Source: Entomobacter blattae (GTDB lineage: Bacteria; Pseudomonadota; Alphaproteobacteria; Acetobacterales; Acetobacteraceae). Taken from it: a DNA stretch of 64,000 nt. The stretch is from positions 2,411,001 through 2,475,000 of the forward strand of contig NZ_CP060244.1 of NCBI RefSeq assembly GCF_014672835.1, read 5' to 3'. The notes beneath the pieces are model-generated. The model did not search any database. It had not been told where the DNA came from and worked only from the letters and a program-made list of their open reading frames with translations. Positions 58,600-64,000 of this stretch are shown one piece after another. Position numbers and translations under genes: made by a program. The stretch's first letter is position 1; each line of letters starts with the position of its first letter.

Positions 58600-59350
58600 G
58601 CGGTGATAAAGTTTTCATTAGTAAGAATGCTAATGGGGAAAGTATATAATAATTATATTGTACACGTGAGTGTGTTTTTAGAATTTTATCTTTTAAAATA
58701 TTATTGAAATAGCTGTTATTACTTTGGCTTGAATTATCAGAATAAAATTCTATTAAATTTTCATTTTTTAAATTTTGTACAATAACAACAGATGATTCAT
58801 TATCAATCGAGTAATTATTTAAAGAGTCTTCAAAGTATTTATTTAATTGTAAAACCAAAAAATCTGAATTAGTCTTAGTTGTATATTTGTTTTCAAAACT
58901 ATTATTACTTGCTAATAAATACATATTATATAAAATATTTAAATAAAGAGCATCAAGTGGATTAAGCTTTTTTACAATTTCTATAAATTGTTTTCTAAAA
59001 TTTTTTCCTTTATCAACAATTGCTGTTATTAGAAGCTTTGCCCATAAATCTTGCAGCTCATCGTTACTTTCGTTTTTAGCCTGTTCCAAAATTTCAATAA
59101 TAATTTCTGGATTGGTATCTGTAATACGGTTGATATCAATGCCCTCTTTTTCAAGATCGTCCATCGCTCGTTGAACTACATCGATGGTATGCTTGAAGTA
59201 TGGATCACGAAGAGCTTTCTCTGCATTTTCTTTTATAAAATGAGCAAATATAGGCTGTAAGACTTTGTATGCCTTTTGTGTAATCTCCGAGGCAATCTTA
59301 ATATTTTTATAGCCTTTAAAAATAGTAACAGCCGTTGAAATCGGATCCAT
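58589..59350 (-). CDS. DUF4393 / Abi-alpha-like protein
   Basis: A 253-residue protein resembling the abortive-infection alpha (DUF4393) family: helical N-terminus, then IEILEQAKNESNDELQDLWA followed by KLLITAIVDKGKNFRKQFIE and VKKLNPLDALYLNIL. It opposes the surrounding phage operon and is strikingly more AT-rich than its neighbours, with poly-Asn/Ser/Tyr codons, as expected for a recently acquired moron. It may exclude competing phages. The family assignment is by eye. Confidence 0.75.
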   Translation of the reverse strand: MDPISTAVTIFKGYKNIKIASEITQKAYKVLQPIFAHFIKENAEKALRDPYFKHTIDVVQRAMDDLEKEGIDINRITDTNPEIIIEILEQAKNESNDELQDLWAKLLITAIVDKGKNFRKQFIEIVKKLNPLDALYLNILYNMYLLASNNSFENKYTTKTNSDFLVLQLNKYFEDSLNNYSIDNESSVVIVQNLKNENLIEFYSDNSSQSNNSYFNNILKDKILKTHSRVQYNYYILSPLAFLLMKTLSPPTP

Positions 59351-59374
59351 TGTTATATCCTGAATTTATTTACT

Positions 59375-59704
59375 ATGCCCCGCAAACCACCTGTATTAGG
59401 ATCATCATCACGTAAGAGGTTATATGATGATTGCCGTGGTTCTGCATCATCTCGTGGATATGATAGAACCTGGCAAAGATGTAGGCAGACATTTCTAAAG
59501 GGTAATCCTCTTTGTGTGTTCTGTCAAAAAGAGGGACGGATTAAGGAAGCAACAGAAGTGGATCATATCCAGACGGTTCGTAACCGTCCTGATCTTCGCC
59601 TTGATCCCCGTAATTTACGCGCTCTATGCAAGTCCTGTCACAGTGCCAGAACCATGAGGGATCAGGTGCATGGTCATTCCCTACCCCATAGGAAGGCTAT
59701 CTAA
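59375..59704 (+). CDS. HNH endonuclease
   Basis: A 109-residue phage HNH nuclease. The zinc and catalytic motif is visible: C-x-x-C in NPLCVFCQKEGR, the H of EATEVDHIQ, N in DPRNLRALC and the second C-x-x-C/H in CKSCHSARTM. HNH proteins next to terminase genes support packaging-site cleavage in many cos and HK97-like phages. The N-terminus is Arg/Ser-rich. Confidence 0.92.
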   Translation: MPRKPPVLGSSSRKRLYDDCRGSASSRGYDRTWQRCRQTFLKGNPLCVFCQKEGRIKEATEVDHIQTVRNRPDLRLDPRNLRALCKSCHSARTMRDQVHGHSLPHRKAI

Positions 59705-59936
59705 ATATTCAGAAAGTTCTTTGCTTGAATTTTCACTCTGATTTTTTAATTCTCTTTCTTCCAATTAATCATATCCTTTAAAAATAATAATATTAAGCTT
59801 TCTATTGTTTTTATTATTTTATTTATTAACAGAAACTCAATTAATATAACTATATCTTTGGGTCCTTCCTGTGGGGGTGGTGTATCGGGAGTAATTCGCC
59901 CTGCGTTTTGGGCCCAGCTACAGGAATTTTTTTGAG
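59705..59936. other. AT-rich interval and possible packaging-site region
   Basis: Bases 59705-59860 are AT-rich with no gene. Bases 59861-59936 are GC-richer (GGTCCTTCCTGTGGGGGTGG ... GCCCTGCGTTTTGGGCC) and lie directly between the HNH and small terminase genes, where cos or pac sites are commonly found. The assignment to cos is a guess from position and style. Confidence 0.3.
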
Positions 59937-60214
59937 GTTAACACTTTGGTTAACAGATGTCTCTAGGATTATCAGACCGTGAGGCAGCAGAGCTGGTTGG
60001 TGTCAGCCATGTTGCTATTTATAAAGCCCGTAAAAACGGCAGGATACCAACACTTTCTGATGGCAGCCTTGGTAAGGAAGAGGTCCGGGATTGGTTTGAA
60101 AATCGGCGCACACCACGCGGGGGTAAGCCCAGCAAGGTTAACGCCAAAGTTAACGCAAAAAAACGCAAAGTTAACAGCAAGGTTAACACGGAAGTTAACA
60201 CGTGCAAGGTTAAC
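59937..60214 (+). repeat. Eight GTTAAC repeats across the small terminase start
   Basis: GTTAAC occurs at 59937, 59949, 60137, 60149, 60170, 60182, 60194 and 60209. Spacings are mostly 12 bases and two copies precede the start codon, so they are not only a by-product of the encoded KVN repeats. They resemble an array of binding sites, for example terminase recognition elements. Confidence 0.75.
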
Positions 60215-60589
60215 GAAAAAACCAAATTTGAAACCCTACTGGAAGAAAGGCATGTTTTCCTTAGCAGACGTGAGGCGGAGCTTTATAGGGACAGTTTTGT
60301 TGCCCGCCTAAAAGAGCTGGAATATCACACGCGCTTAGGCGAACTTGTCCCCATAGAGAATGTTGCCAAAGCGGTTGGCCAGGATTATGCCCGTATCCGC
60401 ACTCGCCTTCTGGCATTACCCGCAGAGCAGGCCCCCACATTATTTCAATGCAAAACCGTCAACGACCTTCAAGATAGGCTTCATACACTGGTTACGCGGG
60501 TTTTAGAAGAGCTGTCCCAAGATGAACACCAGCATGAACAATGGAAATCTTTACAAAGAAAGCAGGAAGACTCTCCGAAAGGCCCTTGA
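59957..60589 (+). CDS. Small terminase subunit-like DNA-binding protein
   Basis: A 210-residue protein. The N-terminal winged helix SDREAAELVGVSHVAIYKAR is of the Nu1/MerR-like kind found in phage small terminases. Residues 54-90 are a Lys-Val-Asn repeat linker encoded by the GTTAAC array, and the helical C-terminus (VGQDYARIRTRLLALPAEQA) would bind the large subunit. It overlaps the large terminase gene by 68 bases. Confidence 0.8.
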   Translation: MSLGLSDREAAELVGVSHVAIYKARKNGRIPTLSDGSLGKEEVRDWFENRRTPRGGKPSKVNAKVNAKKRKVNSKVNTEVNTCKVNEKTKFETLLEERHVFLSRREAELYRDSFVARLKELEYHTRLGELVPIENVAKAVGQDYARIRTRLLALPAEQAPTLFQCKTVNDLQDRLHTLVTRVLEELSQDEHQHEQWKSLQRKQEDSPKGP

Positions 60590-62513
60590 TAAAACCAGAA
60601 AACTCAATCTTGCCCCGCCACCCAAGCTTTCCCTCAGCGAATGGGCCGCCCGTTATGCTGTGCTCTCTGCTGAGACGAGTGCCCAAACGGGCCGCTTTGA
60701 GGCTTACGCTTACCAGGTTGGGATGATGGATGCCATAACAGATCCTGCTGTTGAACGTGTTACGGTCATGAAATCAGCCCGTGTGGGTTATACCAAAATT
60801 CTGGATCACATTATTGGCTATTATCTGCATCAGGACCCAAGCCCCATTCTAATTGTCCAGCCCAGAGTTGAAGATGCCGAAGACTACAGCAAATCAGAAA
60901 TAGCCCCCATGCTGCGGGATACTCCTGTATTACAGGGTATTGCACCAGACCCCAAAACCAGAAACGGCGATAATACCCTCCTCAAAAAGACCCTGAAAAA
61001 CGGTTCTTCCCTTACACTGGTAGGAGCAAACTCCCCTGGGGGGTTCAGGCGCATTACCGTGCGTATTGTCCTGTTTGATGAAGTGGACGGCTACCCTGTT
61101 GGCGGTGCTGGCTCTGAAGGCGACCAAATTGCCTTGGGCACTAAGCGGTCTGAAACCTTCTGGAACCGCAAGATTGTGGCCGGCTCAACCCCTACCATTA
61201 AAGGGATCAGCCGTATTGAAAGTCGCTTCCTGGAAGGAGATCAACGCAGGTTTTATGTGCCCTGCCCACAATGTGGGGAATACCAGGTTCTTAAATGGGG
61301 TGGTAAGGATACGCCCTATGGCATCAAATGGGATAAGGACGATGATGGCAAGTCCCTACCTGAAACAGCCTGGTATGCCTGCGAGCATAATGGCTGTATT
61401 ATCGGAGAAGAGCATAAATCCGAGATGGTTGCCAAGGGGGAATGGCGGGCTGAAAAACCCTTTAATGGCCATGCTTCCTTTCATATCTGGACAGGCTACT
61501 CCCTTTCCCCCAATGCCACATGGGGGAAACTGGTTGAGGAGTGGTTGAGGGTTCAGCATGATATCAAGGCCCTGCAAACATTTGTTAACACTACGTTGGG
61601 CGAAGCGTTTGAAGATCGGGGAGTAGGAGCCCTTTCAGAACTCACCCTGGCCAAACGGGCAGAATTATGGCCTGCCGAAGTGCCTGATGGTGTTGTGCTT
61701 GTTACCGCTGGTGGGGATACGCAGGATGACCGTGTCGAACTGGAAATCGTAGGTTGGGGCCGCAACGAGGAACGCTGGTCTATTGCCCATGTCGTTGTTG
61801 ATGGCGACCCGGAAAGTCCCGCTCTTTGGAAAGAAGTTGATGAAGTCCTGAAACGTAAATGGTTTAGAGCCGATGGCAGGCCCTTCGTAGTAGAAGCTGC
61901 TTGTATTGATTCAGGGGGGCATCATACGCAAAAGGTCTATGAGTTCTGTAAAGCCCGTCTGGGGCGTAAAATATGGGCGATAAAGGGGGAGTCTGCCCGT
62001 AATGGGCAACGCTCTCCCGTCTGGCCTTCCAAACGTCCCAGCCAGAAAACCAAAGGCTTTAAACCATTCATTATTGGGGTTAATGCTGCCAAGGATGTCA
62101 TCCGGGCCCGGCTTCACATCCCCATACCCCCAGAAGGCACTTCCTGCCCAGGCTACATGCATTACCCAGCAGATAGGGACCTTAATTTTTTTGCCCAATT
62201 AGTTTCAGAGCGTCTGGTTCGTAAATATGTCAGTGGCCGTGAACTCCGCATCTGGGAACAAACCCCTGGACGTGCTAACGAAGCCCTCGATCTGGCCGTT
62301 TATTCCTATGCGGCCCTGTGTGGCTTAACCCAGAGAGGCCTGCAACTCAATAAACGGGCAGACCGTATGGAGCAAGGCCAGGACGCACCACCCACTATTG
62401 AACAGGCTGTGGATGTTAGTGGGCTACCCAAAGAGGAACAAAGACCAGACAGAACAGTCGAAGAGTTAAGCCCGGAAGAAAAGAAAAAGCGTTTCATCAA
62501 AAGGTTTGTCTAA
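60522..62513 (+). CDS. Large terminase subunit, GpA type
   Basis: The DNA-packaging ATPase and nuclease, 663 residues, of the lambda GpA family. The Walker A-like KSARVGYTK is at residues 84-92, Walker B (RIVLFDEVDGYP) near 182-189, and the C-terminal nuclease domain contains VTAGGDTQDDRVELEIVGWG and EAACIDSGGHHTQKVY. It works with the small subunit upstream to cut concatemers and drive packaging into the portal. The next gene begins within its stop codon region (TAATG). Confidence 0.95.
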   Translation: MNTSMNNGNLYKESRKTLRKALDKTRKLNLAPPPKLSLSEWAARYAVLSAETSAQTGRFEAYAYQVGMMDAITDPAVERVTVMKSARVGYTKILDHIIGYYLHQDPSPILIVQPRVEDAEDYSKSEIAPMLRDTPVLQGIAPDPKTRNGDNTLLKKTLKNGSSLTLVGANSPGGFRRITVRIVLFDEVDGYPVGGAGSEGDQIALGTKRSETFWNRKIVAGSTPTIKGISRIESRFLEGDQRRFYVPCPQCGEYQVLKWGGKDTPYGIKWDKDDDGKSLPETAWYACEHNGCIIGEEHKSEMVAKGEWRAEKPFNGHASFHIWTGYSLSPNATWGKLVEEWLRVQHDIKALQTFVNTTLGEAFEDRGVGALSELTLAKRAELWPAEVPDGVVLVTAGGDTQDDRVELEIVGWGRNEERWSIAHVVVDGDPESPALWKEVDEVLKRKWFRADGRPFVVEAACIDSGGHHTQKVYEFCKARLGRKIWAIKGESARNGQRSPVWPSKRPSQKTKGFKPFIIGVNAAKDVIRARLHIPIPPEGTSCPGYMHYPADRDLNFFAQLVSERLVRKYVSGRELRIWEQTPGRANEALDLAVYSYAALCGLTQRGLQLNKRADRMEQGQDAPPTIEQAVDVSGLPKEEQRPDRTVEELSPEEKKKRFIKRFV

Positions 62514-63199
62514 TGGCTTATTCCATTTTTATAGACACAAAACAGACTGAAAAAATGCTTCGGAAACTTGCCAAAAATCAGGTTCCATTTGCTGTTGCTA
62601 AAGGTCTTACCATTACCGCAGCAGGTGCTCGTGACATGATGAAGCAGGATATTCCCAACATATTTGATAACAACAATGCTTTTACTCGTAATGCCGTGGG
62701 CATAAGCCCCGCCAATAAGCTGGATCTTATTGCCCGTGTTTTTGTAAAAGATCAACAAGCCGAATATCTAGGGTTCGAAGAGTTTGGTGGATCCAGATCA
62801 CCAGGGGAAGGCGCTAAAAACTCCAATGCCAAGGCCATTCCTTTAGGGGGAAAGGATGCCCGGAAAAAAGCAGGCGGAACCCTACCCAGAAATTATATTA
62901 AAAACCTCGCCGCCCGTGCCAAGGCTGATAAGGCCCGGCCCAAAGGGACAAAAGGGAAAAAACTGCGTTTTTCCATCGTTAAAATATCCGGTAAAGCCCC
63001 TAATGGTATGGGAGCTGGTGGGTTTTTTAAACGAGACAGAAAATATGGCACAATCAAACGCCTAGTCGAATTCTTTGATGAGGCAACCTATAAGCCAAAA
63101 TTCGGCTTTCTGAATAAGGTTAGCGACAATATCCAACAAGAACTTTCAAAGAATATAGAAGAGGCCTTTAATGATGTCCTGCGTGACTTGAATAAGTAA
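62513..63199 (+). CDS. Phage structural protein, probable minor tail / head-closure type
   Basis: A 228-residue protein starting MAYSIFIDTKQTEKMLRKLA. A long basic central region (ARKKAGGTLPRNYIKNLAAR) and the C-terminal NIQQELSKNIEEAFNDVLRD are reminiscent of HK97-gp10-like or minor tail proteins. It is coupled to the terminase by TAATG. Its place between terminase and gpW is unusual, so the role is tentative. Confidence 0.5.
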   Translation: MAYSIFIDTKQTEKMLRKLAKNQVPFAVAKGLTITAAGARDMMKQDIPNIFDNNNAFTRNAVGISPANKLDLIARVFVKDQQAEYLGFEEFGGSRSPGEGAKNSNAKAIPLGGKDARKKAGGTLPRNYIKNLAARAKADKARPKGTKGKKLRFSIVKISGKAPNGMGAGGFFKRDRKYGTIKRLVEFFDEATYKPKFGFLNKVSDNIQQELSKNIEEAFNDVLRDLNK

Positions 63200-63205
63200 T
63201 TTATT

Positions 63206-63472
63206 ATGATCCATTCTCCAATATCTTCCCACACCATATGGTCTAACCTGCCACGGCCTGAACTTATGGCCATGTTGACCCAGGCCCAGAAGGCCTATGC
63301 AGAGCTCCTGTGCGGGGCAAAAGTGGTTTCTGTATCCTACTCACAGGAAACAGGGGCAAAATCAGTTACCTACTCCCAGGCTGATCGTAATGGTCTACTA
63401 GGTCTTATCATGGATCTCCAACGCACATTGGGCATTAACAGGCGCAGAGCAATAGGAATACGCTTCAGATGA
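63206..63472 (+). CDS. gpW-family head-tail joining protein
   Basis: An 88-residue protein with the gpW-like pattern LMAMLTQAQKAYAELLCGAK followed by VVSVSYSQETGAKSVTYSQA: a helix, then a beta-hairpin, ending in a helix (LLGLIMDLQRTLGI) and Arg-rich tail. gpW plugs the connector after packaging in lambda. It overlaps the portal gene by 4 bases (ATGA). Confidence 0.8.
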   Translation: MIHSPISSHTIWSNLPRPELMAMLTQAQKAYAELLCGAKVVSVSYSQETGAKSVTYSQADRNGLLGLIMDLQRTLGINRRRAIGIRFR

Positions 63473-64000
63473 AAAAAAGCCAGCTCTTAGGCCCTGATGG
63501 CAACCCCCTTCCTTTATCAGCAAAGCAGAGAACATCGGCTCTCAACTCTCATTGGAATGGTTCTGCTTACGATGCCGCTGATTATGGCGGAACACATATG
63601 CATGGGTGGAACCCTCTTTTATGGTCACCTGATGTTGAAAAAAACCCTTTTAGGGACCGTATCGTTGCCAGAGTTAGAGACCTTGTCCGCAATGATGGCT
63701 GGGCTTCAGGTGTTGTTACCCGTATTCTGGATAATGCCATTGGTGGCACATTCCGCCCCATCAGTAAACCAGACTACCGGGCTTTGAAACACAAAACAGG
63801 ATTTTCTTTTGATGCAGAATGGGCCGATGAATTTGGCAGGGCCATTGATAGCCATTGGCGTTCATGGGCAGAAGATGATGGCCGTTATTGTGATTCGGAA
63901 AGAAGGCTTACCTTCTCGCAAATAATGTGGGTTGCCATGCGTCATGAGCTGATAGATGGTGATGCCCTAGCTATTTTACCCTGGCTTCCAGAACGAGTTG
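63469..64000 (+). CDS. Phage portal protein, lambda family (5' part)
   Basis: The first 177 codons of the portal, cut by the window edge. MKKSQLLGPDGNPLPLSAKQ, then the lambda-type HMHGWNPLLWSPD and LVRNDGWASGVVTRILDNAI followed by GGTFRP are visible. The portal ring is the DNA entry channel, bound by terminase and gpW. The start ATG at 63469 overlaps the gpW stop. Confidence 0.9.
   Translation, partial: MKKSQLLGPDGNPLPLSAKQRTSALNSHWNGSAYDAADYGGTHMHGWNPLLWSPDVEKNPFRDRIVARVRDLVRNDGWASGVVTRILDNAIGGTFRPISKPDYRALKHKTGFSFDAEWADEFGRAIDSHWRSWAEDDGRYCDSERRLTFSQIMWVAMRHELIDGDALAILPWLPERV

Larger units (their letters stand above)
40908..64000 (+). mobile_element. Prophage, left portion (integrase to portal), truncated by window edge
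   Basis: From the tRNA-Ser 3' end onward the content is phage: integrase, excisionase-like AlpA protein, lambda-like immunity region, replication gene with iterons, antirepressor, toxin-antitoxin pair, HNH, both terminase subunits, gpW-like and portal proteins. The order (integration, immunity, replication, packaging, head) is that of lambda-like temperate phages with a GpA-type large terminase. No gene needed for these modules looks broken, so the prophage may be active. The late tail and lysis genes and attR are outside the window. Confidence 0.93.

Noticed and set aside
1-64000. CRISPR array or cas genes
   Set aside because: No regularly spaced repeats of 24-40 bases with unique spacers, and no cas-like genes. 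The three Cro-tail repeats are irregularly spaced coding scars.

Overview
The window reads as a chromosome segment of an alphaproteobacterium of the acetic-acid-bacteria type (Acetobacteraceae), probably a low-GC, host-associated (insect gut or bee) member. This is inferred from the dgt-argS-SPOR-scpA-scpB-tatB-tatC-serS gene order, the DUF815 and YajC neighbours, and the number of decayed gene remnants in otherwise compact sequence. Positions 1-40907 are chromosomal; from 40908 to the right edge the window is the left part of a prophage integrated at the 3' end of a tRNA-Ser gene. The right attachment site lies outside the window.

Chromosomal part. It opens with the 3' end of uvrA, a 3-hydroxyisobutyrate-dehydrogenase-like enzyme, a remnant of a ChvG-type sensor kinase, a squalene/phytoene-synthase-like protein, Fe superoxide dismutase, ribokinase and a PabB-PabC fusion (folate). 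A LacI regulator, a hydratase and a D-2-hydroxyacid dehydrogenase face a metabolite:H+ symporter and look like a small uptake/catabolism locus. Next come yajC, a DUF815 ATPase, and a decayed stretch holding remnants of a second DUF815 gene and of rplW (ribosomal protein L23). The large leftward housekeeping cluster follows (dgt, argS, SPOR protein, scpA, scpB, tatB, tatC, serS), interrupted by a decayed uracil-DNA glycosylase and lacking nagZ and tatA. After it come erpA, xthA, a CBS-domain protein, an Old Yellow Enzyme with an ArsR regulator, nrdAB with a possible NrdR box, an S46 peptidase, and several oxidoreductase, hydrolase and transporter genes.

Prophage part. It starts with the integrase, an XRE-ImmA/IrrE protein plus an unknown partner beside a 42-bp perfect palindrome, and an AlpA-like factor. 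A leftward operon of small unknown genes (one a DUF2312/GapR-like protein) is driven from a lambda-like immunity region. That region has a repressor, a divergent Cro/YdaS-like gene and three near-identical 15-bp operators. The rightward operon carries three modules, each a Cro or Cro-tail remnant, a small rightward gene and a convergent leftward gene, and then a triple zinc-ribbon protein, a regulator and an O-like replication gene with iterons inside it. Next are an ash/Icd-like protein, an antirepressor-like protein, a YefM-YoeB toxin-antitoxin pair, a second tyrosine recombinase with a Xer-like 11-6-11 site upstream, three tiny membrane proteins, DUF3164, an Abi-alpha (DUF4393)-like gene on the opposite strand, and HNH. 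Last come the packaging and head genes: a small terminase-like protein with GTTAAC repeats, GpA-type large terminase, a putative minor structural protein, gpW-like protein and the lambda-type portal, which is cut by the window edge.

The best candidates for something undescribed are the Cro-tail-scarred convergent modules (48188-50567), the palindrome plus ImmA pair (42301-44122), the recombinase half-site array (56304-56480) and the GTTAAC array in the terminase region (59937-60214). All identifications were made by reading the sequence; no database search was run.
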